From Candidatus Gastranaerophilales bacterium (GTDB lineage Bacteria; Cyanobacteriota; Vampirovibrionia; Gastranaerophilales; Gastranaerophilaceae): DNA of 63,510 bases. A program made the position numbers and the translations under genes. Each line of letters opens with the position of its first letter. Positions within the stretch are counted from its first letter, which is position 1. Positions 9,247-16,771 of this stretch are shown here, in pieces. Where the stretch lies: positions 1-63,510 of the forward strand of contig CALVBP010000009.1 of NCBI GenBank assembly GCA_944325825.1. The letters are read 5' to 3'. The notes under the pieces are model-generated. The model was not told the DNA's origin and ran no database searches. It was given only the letters and a program-made list of their open reading frames with translations.

Positions 9247-9435
9247 ATGGCTAATAAGACAAAACAAATTAAAATAAAACTTGTAAGAAGTTTAATCGGA
9301 TGTTCTGAATCACAACGTAAAGTTGCTCAGTCTTTAGGATTAAAAAAGCTTAATCAAGTTGTTGAACACTATGAAACCCCTACAATTATGGGTATGGCTA
9401 GAAAAATCTCTCATTTAGTAGAGGTTAGTGAGTAG
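9247..9435 (+). CDS. rpmD: 50S ribosomal protein uL30
   Basis: This 62-residue ribosomal protein has the usual uL30 layout: IKIKLVRSLIGCSESQRKVAQSLGLKKLNQ, then the MGMARKISHLVEV tail. It lies between rpsE and rplO as in the standard spc operon. AAGGATAATAAA precedes the ATG. The 74-bp gap after it contains heptanucleotide repeats, unusual inside an r-protein operon. Confidence 0.96.
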   Translation: MANKTKQIKIKLVRSLIGCSESQRKVAQSLGLKKLNQVVEHYETPTIMGMARKISHLVEVSE

Positions 9436-9459
9436 TTAGTGTATATGAGCAAAAATCTC

Positions 9460-9490
9460 TATTCACTAATCGCAATTCACTATTCACTAT
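9460..9490. repeat. TATTCAC heptamers inside the r-protein operon
   Basis: The spacer between rpmD and rplO contains ATTCACTAAT, AATTCAC and two adjacent TATTCAC units, the reverse complement of the GTGAATA heptamer that forms the tandem array at 11855-11903. The strings GTGAGTAG and TTAGTG just upstream (9428-9440) look like degenerate members. Confidence 0.6.
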
Positions 9491-9509
9491 ATTAGAAAGG
9501 AAAATAAAA

Positions 9510-9962
9510 ATGGCAGATAGAATAACATTAGAAGATTTGAGACCTGCAGAAGGCTCAACTAAAAAAACAGTAAGAGTCGGCCGTGGACGTTCTTCAGGAT
9601 GCGGTAAAACATCAAGCAGAGGTCATAACGGTGAAGGTCAACGTTCAGGAAGAGCTTCAAAAAGAGGCTTTGAAGGCGGTCAAATGCCGGCATACAGAAG
9701 GTTGCCTAAATTAAAAGGTTTCCAGATAATTAATTCCAGAAATTATGCTGAAATCAACGTAGGCAGACTTGAAGCATTAGGACTTAAAGAAGTATCATTA
9801 GAAGCTTTGAAAGAAATAAGAAAAGCTCATCCATCATGTGACGGCTTAAGAATCCTTGGCAATGGTGAAATTAAAAAAGCAATTAGTGTTAAAGCTAGTT
9901 ATGTAACACCATCAGCAAAAGAGAAGATTGAAGCAGCAGGCGGAAAGGTTGAATTAGTATAA
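9510..9962 (+). CDS. rplO: 50S ribosomal protein uL15
   Basis: uL15 is a late-assembly 50S protein. The 150-residue product has the Gly/Arg-rich N-terminus with GRGRSSGCGKTSSRGHNG and GFEGGQMPAYRRLPKLKGF, then the globular C-terminal part ending in AAGGKVELV. AGAAAGGAAAATAAAA precedes the ATG. The stop codon overlaps the secY start (TAATG), so the two genes are translationally coupled. Confidence 0.97.
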   Translation: MADRITLEDLRPAEGSTKKTVRVGRGRSSGCGKTSSRGHNGEGQRSGRASKRGFEGGQMPAYRRLPKLKGFQIINSRNYAEINVGRLEALGLKEVSLEALKEIRKAHPSCDGLRILGNGEIKKAISVKASYVTPSAKEKIEAAGGKVELV

Positions 9963-11311
9963 TGACAGGCGGAATGAACTCCGGCAAAATGAGAATGCCG
10001 ACAACAGCAGATTTGATGTCTATGTGGAATGCATCAGGCTTGAAGGAAAAATTGATTTTCACTTTCTTTATGCTTTTGCTTTTCAGATTAGGTATCCATT
10101 TGCCGTTATTTGGTGTTAATAATGAATATTTTTCTAATCTTGCAAGCCAAAATAATATCTTGGGTTTCCTTGATTTATTTGCAGGTGGAGCGCTTAGAAA
10201 AGTTTCAATTTTTGCCTTAGGTATTGGGCCATATATTACATCATCAATCATTATGCAATTGATGGCTGTAATCATACCGGCTCTTGAAAAATTACAAAAA
10301 GAAGACGGCGAAGCCGGCAGAAGAAAGTTATCGCAGTACACAAGGGTATTTACTGTTGTGCTTGCTGCATTTCAGGCAATGATTTTCATGGCATTTATGG
10401 CACACACTAATGCTATAACGGCCGGAGTAAATCATACAATGTTCTATATCTCTTCTGTACTGACTCTTACAGCAGGCTCTGTCCTTGTTATGTGGATGTC
10501 AGAACTGATAACAGAAAAAGGTATCGGAAATGGCGGCTCATTAATAATCTTTGTCGGTATTTTATCCGGTATTCCGCTATATTCATCAAGAACAGCACAG
10601 ATGATTGCCGGAACTCCGTCTTTAGGTTGGAATCTTTCTTTATTGCTTGCTATTTTCTTTGTAACGATGATTTTCATTGTTATAATGCAGGAAGCTATAA
10701 GAAAGGTTATTATTGTTAATCCGAAAAGACAAGTAGGTAATAAGGTCTATGGCGGTGTAAATACGTTTATTCCGTTTAAGCTTAACCCTGGCGGTGTAAT
10801 GCCTATTATCTTTGCGGTTGCAATTCTTTTATTCCCGTCTACAATATTGAGTCTTGTCGGGCAGGCTAATCTTCCTGAAGGGTGGATTTTGAATACGGTA
10901 ACGGCTTTGACAAAATTCTTTAATCCGAGCGGGTTGACCTATTACGCTATATATTTTGTAATGATTGTTGCGCTGACATTTTTCTACGCATCAATTATGC
11001 CGAATATGCAGCCTAAGGAAATTGCAGATAACCTTAAGAAATACGGTTCATCCATTCCGGGTATCAAGCCGGGCAGACCAACTGCCGATGCATTGGATAA
11101 AATTCTTACCAAAACAACCTTTATAGGTGCTATGGGATTAGGTGTAATCGCTCTTGTTCCTGCTTTTGCAAGTTATATCACAGGTATAACAACCTTGCAG
11201 GGTATCGGAGCTACGTCATTAATCATCATGGTCGGTGTTGCACTTGATTTTATCAATCAGGTCAGAACTCACCTGCTGGCAAGAAATTACGAAACATTCT
11301 TAAAAGAATAA
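9962..11311 (+). CDS. secY: Protein translocase subunit SecY
   Basis: SecY is the channel subunit of the Sec translocon in the cytoplasmic membrane. The 449 residues and ten membrane segments are normal. Landmarks: RLGIHLPLFGV at the first segment, the plug and GIGPYITSSIIMQL, ITEKGIGNGGSLIIFVGI, and the C-terminal loop with MQPKEIADNLKKYG and IPGIKPGRPTADALDKI. The ATG overlaps the rplO stop; an alternative ATG four codons later has a closer AGGCGGA. The adk, map, infA, rpsM, rpsK, rpoA and rplQ genes that usually follow are absent; a strong terminator ends the operon instead. Confidence 0.97.
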   Translation: MTGGMNSGKMRMPTTADLMSMWNASGLKEKLIFTFFMLLLFRLGIHLPLFGVNNEYFSNLASQNNILGFLDLFAGGALRKVSIFALGIGPYITSSIIMQLMAVIIPALEKLQKEDGEAGRRKLSQYTRVFTVVLAAFQAMIFMAFMAHTNAITAGVNHTMFYISSVLTLTAGSVLVMWMSELITEKGIGNGGSLIIFVGILSGIPLYSSRTAQMIAGTPSLGWNLSLLLAIFFVTMIFIVIMQEAIRKVIIVNPKRQVGNKVYGGVNTFIPFKLNPGGVMPIIFAVAILLFPSTILSLVGQANLPEGWILNTVTALTKFFNPSGLTYYAIYFVMIVALTFFYASIMPNMQPKEIADNLKKYGSSIPGIKPGRPTADALDKILTKTTFIGAMGLGVIALVPAFASYITGITTLQGIGATSLIIMVGVALDFINQVRTHLLARNYETFLKE

Positions 11312-11313
11312 TA

Positions 11314-11345
11314 AAAAGGAGGTTTTTAAAACCTCCTTTTTATTA
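11314..11345 (+). terminator. Rho-independent terminator of rpsE-secY operon
   Basis: AAAAAGGAGG and CCTCCTTTTT form a stem around a short TTTTAAAA loop immediately after the secY stop, followed by TATT. Position and structure fit an intrinsic terminator. Confidence 0.85.
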
Positions 11346-11417
11346 AGAGTTGTAACAATAAAAATATGCTTTGAAATCTGCTTTTGAAAATAAACTTTAT
11401 TAATATATAAGACATTA

Positions 11418-11475
11418 ATAAACGTTAGAGAGAGCAGAGAGAATTTAAAAAAGTCCCGGAAACGGGATTTTTTTA
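11418..11475 (+). ncRNA. Candidate small RNA between two terminators
   Basis: TTGAAA (11384-11389) and TATAAG (11406-11411) with a 16-nt spacer could start a transcript near 11418. It would end at a hairpin (TCCCG-GAAA-CGGGA, 11447-11475) with a T7 run. The short interval of about 55 nt has no ORF. Purely sequence-based and weak; the hairpin might instead be a second terminator for secY. Confidence 0.25.
11447..11475 (+). terminator. Second hairpin terminator downstream of secY
   Basis: AAAAAAGTCCCG, GAAA tetraloop, CGGGATTTTTTT: a GC core flanked by A/T arms with a U-tract on the plus strand. It lies about 105 nt after the first secY terminator. Confidence 0.7.
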
Positions 11476-11499
11476 TTGGAAGCTGGAGACTGGTGAGCA

Positions 11500-12050
11500 G
11501 GGGGTAAGCTAGTGAATAGTGACTGGTGAGTAGTAAATAAGTAAATAAGTAAATAAGGTGTTTGTATTACTTGTCATGCTGAACTCAATTCAGCATCTAT
11601 CCATTCAATAAAAACCAACATTGATAGATTCCGGGTCAAAGCCCGGAATGACGGGGAACTCCCTCCCCTGATTGGGGAGGGCAGGGGTGGGGGCTGGTGA
11701 ATAGTGAATAGAAGAGTACTATTTGCTATGTCACCCTGAACTTGATTCAGGGTCTATCACTTTTGTTAAAAACCAACATTGATAGATTCCGGCTCGGCGG
11801 CCGGAATGACGGGGAACTCCCTCCCCTGATTGGGGAGGACAGGGGTGGGGGCTGGTGAATAGTGAATAGTGAATAGTGAATAGTGAATAGTGAATAGTGA
11901 ATAGAAGAGTACTATTTGCTATGTCACCCTGAACTTGATTCAGGGTCTATCATTTTTGTTAAAAACCAACATTAATAGATTCCGGGTCAAAGCCCGGAAT
12001 GACGGGGAACTCCCTCCCCTGATTGGGGAGGACAGGGGTGGGACAGTATG
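11500..12050. repeat. Repeat island: three tandem copies of a composite hairpin unit plus GTGAATA heptamers
   Basis: A composite unit recurs with starts near 11621, 11779 and 11972. Each holds family A (ATTCCGGG/CCCGGAAT), family C (CCTCCCC/GGGGAGG), a GTGAATA run, then family B (CCCTGAA/TTCAGGG). The spacings are 158 and 193 bp. The 35-bp difference equals five heptamers: copy one has two GTGAATA units (11697-11710) and copy two has seven (11855-11903). A variant B hairpin (TGCTGAA/TTCAGCA) lies at about 11574-11595, and AAATAAGT units at 11535-11556. No ORF or RNA gene is seen between 11476 and 12081. Confidence 0.85.
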
Positions 12051-12081
12051 AAGCAAGTTCCAACGGTAGAATCATATAAAT

Positions 12082-12115
12082 AAAGGAACTCTCTTTTTTT
12101 AAAGAGAGTTCCTTT
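12082..12115 (-). terminator. Hairpin terminator of the EF-hand gene
   Basis: AAAGGAACTCTCTTT (12082-12096) and its exact reverse complement (12101-12115) form a 15-bp stem with a 4-nt loop just beyond the stop at 12134. The downstream tract on the minus strand is AT-rich but not a pure U-run. Confidence 0.65.
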
Positions 12116-12133
12116 AAATTCTCTAACTATAAA

Positions 12134-14152
12134 TTAGAATATTCGCTTAAATCCAGTAATTTGCGCACTTGTAGATATATTTGGATGAGGTTTTGCTACC
12201 AGTATATCTCCTGCATAGGTTCCTGTAGTTGTTAATATTTTATCTTCAGAATTAACCCAATCTGTATAAGCGTTTTCAAATGTTGTTAAGAACGTGTTTA
12301 TACAGCCTTGCGGGTCAAATACTATTCTCTTTCGACTAAATATATTATCTCTTTTTTCTGTTATTGAAGATAGAACGGCTTGTTCTTTTGCGTTTTCAAA
12401 AATATTTTGGAATACTTCACTGTCGAATTTGACACCATTAGCTCGACACATAGCCTTTGCTTTAGATAACATTTCAGATTGTAATCGTTCAATCATATCA
12501 TTTGCAAGTGATTCCATAGCTCCTTTTGTTTTTGACGCACTGGAGAATAATCCAACTTTTTTGTCAATGGTAGTACCATTTTCCAATGCCTCTTGCAATT
12601 CTTCATTGACTGTACCATTCTTATTAGTATAACAAGAACTCAAATCTATAGTATTTATATCCAAATCTTTCTCGGATGTATTCATGTCTTTCATTTCAGC
12701 AGAGAATATTTCGTTAAATTTAGCAATGAATGTATCAACTAATTCTTTTACGTTAAAACTTGCTTGGAAACCTATGTTCCACCATTTTTTGCACTCAACA
12801 CATGTTTCTAAAGTCTCTGTCAAAGCTTTATTGAATGAATTTTCAAAAAGTCCTTCCATTTCTTTAAAAGAAATACCCAGGGCATTTAATTGTTCTGTAA
12901 CTTGCTGCTTAAATTCTTCGTATAAAGAATTTTTAAGTAAATCGGCTGCTTGATTTTTTACATGGTTAAATACCGTGGATGAAGTTGAGGGTCTTGTAAT
13001 AGTTGTATCATCATAATATCCAGGGATTTCACTATAGTTTATTTCAGCAGATGATGAATCAATTTTGATATTACTTAACTTTTCTTTGAATGCTTTCTCT
13101 TTGGCTTCAGCCTCTTTTTCAGCTTGAAGTTCTTTTTCTCTTGCTTCAGCTTCTTTTTCAGCTTCAATTTCGTCCAATTTTCCGTTTACGATATCATCTT
13201 TCATTGTGCTTTTATCATTTTTAATTTGTTCAAGCAAATCTATCATCATATTATTTAAGCTTAATCCATCGGAGTATTTAGCTAATAGAGAATTTATTGC
13301 GGATTCGCTGGCAATATTTGAGCCGTCTATATTTAGAATAATACCGTTAGCTATAGCTGCCATTAATAGTTCTTTTATTTCTGACTTATAAGTAGCTAGT
13401 TCGCTCGGGTCAATTACATCTTCACCGTGTTCACCATTTTCAAATTTATTAATTGCATCAGCTAAAATTTCTGCTTTTGTTCCGTTCAATGCCAATTCTA
13501 AATAAGCTTTTAAGTCAGCCTCTAAATTATCTCCTGTATAAGATTCTACAAATTTAGAACCCATTTCATAAAGTTTATCAGTTAATTTGTATCGGATTTC
13601 TTTTATTGCATCTTCGGTTAAATCAGGATATTGTGCAGAAAGTTCTTCAATAAGAACCCTATTCATATCATCAAGAACTCTTGATTGAACTTGATCTGGA
13701 GTATTGGCTAATACTTCAGCTTTAATTTGATTGAATTTACCTGGCAGCTGGGCTTTTAAATCGGCTATCATTTGTTCACTGTCACCTGTATATTGTGCCT
13801 TAAACTCATCTACCCAGGCTTTAAGTTCAGAGGTTACCTGTTGCCCGTATTTTAAATTTGAACCGATTAAATCTGTATCGCTGGAAACAGTTGTATTTAT
13901 GAAATCATTCAAAACTTGATTAATTTCTGCTTCCAGTTCAAAATTAGCAAATTCTTCTTCCGTAATAATGTTGTCTTTGTTTTGATCAATTGAAGATAAT
14001 TCTAAAGAATCTAATCCCCAATTCGATAGTGCACGGTTAAATTCAGCATCTGTAATTTTACCGTCTTTGTTTAAATCAAAATCTTCAAAAGTAAGTCTTT
14101 TGCCGCTTTGCGTAGTTAAGCTGCCAAATTGGTTGAGTCCTGATAAATCCAT
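12134..14152 (-). CDS. EF-hand protein of unknown function, sigma-28-type promoter
   Basis: I do not recognise a family for this 672-residue protein. Two EF-hand loops lie at the N-terminus: DLNKDGKITDAE (26-37) and DQNKDNIITEEE (56-67). The second lacks the usual glycine at loop position 6, where N61 follows D60. A charged coiled-coil segment with EAEKEAEAREKE lies at about 330-365. There is no signal peptide or membrane segment, and the rest looks helical. AAGGAG precedes the ATG, and a near-perfect FliA-type promoter (14206-14232) lies just upstream. It is followed by a 15-bp hairpin and preceded by flagellin on the same strand. Flagellum-linked expression suggests a secreted or motility-associated Ca-binding protein; this is inference. 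Confidence 0.8.
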   Translation of the reverse strand: MDLSGLNQFGSLTTQSGKRLTFEDFDLNKDGKITDAEFNRALSNWGLDSLELSSIDQNKDNIITEEEFANFELEAEINQVLNDFINTTVSSDTDLIGSNLKYGQQVTSELKAWVDEFKAQYTGDSEQMIADLKAQLPGKFNQIKAEVLANTPDQVQSRVLDDMNRVLIEELSAQYPDLTEDAIKEIRYKLTDKLYEMGSKFVESYTGDNLEADLKAYLELALNGTKAEILADAINKFENGEHGEDVIDPSELATYKSEIKELLMAAIANGIILNIDGSNIASESAINSLLAKYSDGLSLNNMMIDLLEQIKNDKSTMKDDIVNGKLDEIEAEKEAEAREKELQAEKEAEAKEKAFKEKLSNIKIDSSSAEINYSEIPGYYDDTTITRPSTSSTVFNHVKNQAADLLKNSLYEEFKQQVTEQLNALGISFKEMEGLFENSFNKALTETLETCVECKKWWNIGFQASFNVKELVDTFIAKFNEIFSAEMKDMNTSEKDLDINTIDLSSCYTNKNGTVNEELQEALENGTTIDKKVGLFSSASKTKGAMESLANDMIERLQSEMLSKAKAMCRANGVKFDSEVFQNIFENAKEQAVLSSITEKRDNIFSRKRIVFDPQGCINTFLTTFENAYTDWVNSEDKILTTTGTYAGDILVAKPHPNISTSAQITGFKRIF

Positions 14153-14205
14153 AGATCCTTTTCTCCTTATATATTAGTATCCCTTAATTTTTTTGAACAA
14201 TATAT

Positions 14206-14232
14206 ATATCGGCATTTTTATGAAAAACTTTA
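14206..14232 (-). promoter_or_regulatory. Sigma-28 (FliA)-type promoter
   Basis: On the minus strand the sequence is TAAAGTTT-N11-GCCGATAT, matching the enterobacterial FliA consensus (TAAAGTTT-N11-GCCGATAA) at 15 of 16 defined positions. It lies 54-80 nt before the ATG at 14152. Confidence 0.85.
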
Positions 14233-14337
14233 GAATTTTTTAATATATTGTTACAAAAGTTTACATGACGAGTTTTTTGAAATATTTTAATTTTTCGTTA
14301 AACTCTAAGGTAATTGATGAATTTGTTCTAAGATAAA

Positions 14338-14368
14338 ACAAAAAAAAGCAAGGATGGAAATCCTTGCC
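14338..14368 (-). terminator. Rho-independent terminator of flagellin
   Basis: GCAAGGAT, a 4-nt loop and ATCCTTGC form a perfect 8-bp stem. Read on the minus strand it is followed by seven T residues. It lies 34 nt beyond the flagellin stop. Confidence 0.85.
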
Positions 14369-14401
14369 CTCTTTTAGAGTAAATATATATAGTGTTACTT
14401 A

Positions 14402-15274
14402 TTATAGTAAGTTTAAAGCAATGCTTGGTGTTTGGTTTGCGGTTGCCAATAATGTTGCTGCAGCTTGTTGCAGAATCTGTGATTGAATGTAGTTTGAAGA
14501 TTCTTCTGCAATATCTGCATCTCTCAGAGTTGATAATGAAGAAGTAATATTTTCAGATTGTACACCGATTGATTCAATAGCTGATTCAATTCTGTTTTGT
14601 GCAGCACCTAATGTAGTTACACGTCCTGAAATTTCATTAATTACTTCATCTATTTTAGTAAGCATATCGCTCGGTTTATCTGTAGTACTTATATGACCTG
14701 TATCATCAATACCTGAACATTTTTGAGCTACAGTTTCAATGTCTTCCCCAAACAAGGTAGCTACACTGGCTTCGTTAAATAATTCTTCTTTAAGAACAAT
14801 TTGGCTGTCACCTGTGCTGTACAAACCTACTTGAAGAGATATTTCTCCCATTGAACCATCCATCATTTTCAAACCGTTAAATTCACAGTTAGCTGCGATA
14901 CGGTCAATTTCTTCCAATCTTGCTGTAATTTCTGACTGGATAGCTTTTAATGATTGTGAACCGTAAGTTCCGTTTCCTGCTTGCTCTGTCAGGTCTCTTA
15001 CACGTTGTAAGTGAGATGTTAACAATGAATAAGTGTCTTCCAATGTTGTTAACATGTCAGCGCCTGTTGCTGCGTTGTCTGCTGCTACGTCTAATGATCC
15101 CAATTGAGTTTCCCAGTTTGTAGCAATTGAATAACCTGCTGCGTTGTCTGCTGCGTGGTTAATCTTGAAACCGGTCGTCATTCTTTCGATAGCTTGATTC
15201 AAAGACGATGTCGCTTTGCTCAAATTGTTTTGCGCTACCAGTGACGAAATGTTTGTGTTAATTGTAAGTGCCAT
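14402..15274 (-). CDS. fliC: Flagellin
   Basis: The 290-residue protein is the filament subunit. The N-terminal D0/D1 region has MALTINTNISSLVAQNNL, SLNQAIERMTTGFKIN and the DNAAGYSIA motif; the C-terminal D1/D0 region has AAQNRIESAIES, LRDADIAEESSNY and ends IALNLL. The variable centre is short (about residues 140-200). An ATG two codons upstream (15280) is only 1 nt from AGGAG, whereas the ATG at 15274 is 7 nt from it. Upstream is not a FliA consensus but a 54-bp block (15332-15385) nearly identical to one at 41498-41551. A strong terminator follows. It is one flagellin among possibly several in the genome. Confidence 0.97.
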   Translation of the reverse strand: MALTINTNISSLVAQNNLSKATSSLNQAIERMTTGFKINHAADNAAGYSIATNWETQLGSLDVAADNAATGADMLTTLEDTYSLLTSHLQRVRDLTEQAGNGTYGSQSLKAIQSEITARLEEIDRIAANCEFNGLKMMDGSMGEISLQVGLYSTGDSQIVLKEELFNEASVATLFGEDIETVAQKCSGIDDTGHISTTDKPSDMLTKIDEVINEISGRVTTLGAAQNRIESAIESIGVQSENITSSLSTLRDADIAEESSNYIQSQILQQAAATLLATANQTPSIALNLL

Positions 15275-15331
15275 TTTCATACTCCTTTCTGGCCTTGCAT
15301 CCTTCAGATGCTTCCTTGCATCATTTATATT

Positions 15332-15385
15332 TTCTTAATTCCACATTTTTCGATTTTGATAACACTTTTTTGAAAAATTTTTACA
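15332..15385 (-). promoter_or_regulatory. Flagellin upstream element shared with 41.5 kb
   Basis: 54 bp upstream of flagellin match 41498-41551 with only four differences. On the minus strand the conserved blocks are TTTTTTCAAAAAAGTGTTAT and AAAAATGTGGAATTAAG. Neither a FliA, sigma-54 nor clear sigma-70 consensus is evident, so the element type is unknown. Confidence 0.55.
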
Positions 15386-15452
15386 ATTTGTTACATTAAG
15401 GGCCTGAAAAGCTTGTTAGTGCTATAATATTTATTCGGAAGTAGGAGTAGAT

Positions 15453-15662
15453 ATGGGAAAGATTATAATTGACACTAACCGCTGTAAGTCTTGCTACCTT
15501 TGCGTATCAACCTGCCCTAAAGGGTTGATAAAAAAGAGTGATAAGACTAACAGGCTGGGAGATTATCTTGTAGAGTTTGATGATAAGAATAATGAATGTA
15601 TCGGCTGTGCTATGTGTGCCAAAAGGTGCCCGGACATGGCAATCACGGAAGTCTACAGATAA
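15453..15662 (+). CDS. korD: 2-oxoacid:ferredoxin oxidoreductase delta (ferredoxin) subunit
   Basis: The 69-residue protein carries two 4Fe-4S motifs, CKSCYLCVSTCP and CIGCAMCAKRCP, typical of the delta subunit that relays electrons from the TPP site to ferredoxin. AGTAGGAG precedes the ATG, and an extended -10 box (TGCTATAAT) lies just upstream, so this is the first gene of korDABC. It is divergent from flagellin. Confidence 0.93.
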   Translation: MGKIIIDTNRCKSCYLCVSTCPKGLIKKSDKTNRLGDYLVEFDDKNNECIGCAMCAKRCPDMAITEVYR

Positions 15663-15679
15663 GTCAGGCTGGAGGTTTA

Positions 15680-16771
15680 ATGACTGATAATAATGAAAAA
15701 GTTTTAATTAAAGGAAATTATGCTATAGCTCAAGCTGCAATAAATGCAGGTTGTCAGTGCTATTTCGGGTATCCTATCACCCCGCAGACTGAAATTGGTG
15801 AATATTTATCTGCTGAAATGCCAAAATTAGGCAGAGGTTATGTTTGCGCTGAGAGCGAGATTGCAGCTATCAATATGGTGGTCGGAGCTGTATCAACCGG
15901 AGTAAGGGCAATGACCACATCTTCATCTCTGGCTGTAGCATTAATGCAAGAGGCTCTTTCCTATGCCGCATCAGATGAATTGCCGGTAGTTTTAGTTAAC
16001 GTAATGAGGGCCGGTCCTGGGCTAGGTTATATTTACCCGGCACAGGGGGATTACAATCAATCAGTATATGGCGGCGGAAATGGGGATTATAAAATCATTG
16101 TGCTCGCCCCATCAACAGTTCAGGAATGTATAGATTTAACATACAGAGCGTTTTATCTGGCTCAAAAATATAGAAATCCTGTTATATTACTCGCTGACGG
16201 GCTTTTAGGACAAATGATGGAGCCGGCATGCTTCGGTGAGAATCCTTATCCGGAAGTTGATGTTTCTTCATGGGCATTAACAGGTGCAAAAGGAAGAGAA
16301 TCAAGAGCTATTTATTCTCTCGGACCAAATGAAAAGAAACAAATTCAGCATGTCTATAATCTCTTTAAGAAATTTGAAGTTATTGCAGAAAAAGAAACTA
16401 CTTATGAAGAATTTCAAACAGAAGATGCGGAAATTGTCTTAACGGCATTTGGTTCAATGACCCGTAATATTAAAGCCGCAATGAAGGTTTTAAGAGATAA
16501 AGGTATAAAAGCAGGATGCTTCAGACCAATTACGCTTTCACCATTCCCGCACAAGAGAATTTTAGAGCTTGCTACTGAAGGCAAGAATTTTGTTGTCGTA
16601 GAAATGAATATGGGGCAGATGTATAAGGATGTAAAATATTCAGTTGAAGGCCGCTCAGAAGTCGGACTTATAAACAGGCCTGTCGGTGAATGGCTAAGTG
16701 TAGAAGAAATAGTTGAAGCAGTTGAAAAGCTTATGGAGAAAAATTATGCAGCAAGTATTCAGTATTCCTAA
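15680..16771 (+). CDS. korA: 2-oxoacid:ferredoxin oxidoreductase alpha subunit
   Basis: The 363-residue alpha subunit (pyrimidine-binding and transketolase-C-like domains) begins GNYAIAQAAINAGCQCYFGYPITPQTEI and includes TSSSLAVALMQEALSYAASDELPVVLVNV. The enzyme interconverts a 2-oxoacid and its acyl-CoA with reduced ferredoxin. GGAGG lies 4 nt before the ATG at 15680; a longer frame from 15596 would overlap korD and has no such signal. The D-A-B-C order fits 2-oxoglutarate (Kor) or 2-oxoisovalerate (Vor) enzymes. I favour Kor because icd lies 5 kb away, but the substrate is not proven. Confidence 0.9.
   Translation: MTDNNEKVLIKGNYAIAQAAINAGCQCYFGYPITPQTEIGEYLSAEMPKLGRGYVCAESEIAAINMVVGAVSTGVRAMTTSSSLAVALMQEALSYAASDELPVVLVNVMRAGPGLGYIYPAQGDYNQSVYGGGNGDYKIIVLAPSTVQECIDLTYRAFYLAQKYRNPVILLADGLLGQMMEPACFGENPYPEVDVSSWALTGAKGRESRAIYSLGPNEKKQIQHVYNLFKKFEVIAEKETTYEEFQTEDAEIVLTAFGSMTRNIKAAMKVLRDKGIKAGCFRPITLSPFPHKRILELATEGKNFVVVEMNMGQMYKDVKYSVEGRSEVGLINRPVGEWLSVEEIVEAVEKLMEKNYAASIQYS

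Noticed and set aside
9895-10341. 148-residue minus-strand ORF opposite secY
   Set aside because: It is the antisense shadow of rplO/secY codons, with no start signal.
11500-12050. CRISPR-like array
   Set aside because: Repeats are hairpins with heptamers at irregular 158/193-bp spacing and no unique 30-40 nt spacers; no cas genes in the window.
15332-15385. Sigma-54 or sigma-28 promoter for flagellin
   Set aside because: No GG-N10-GC and no TAAA-N15-GCCGATAA at acceptable spacing; listed as an unassigned conserved element instead.
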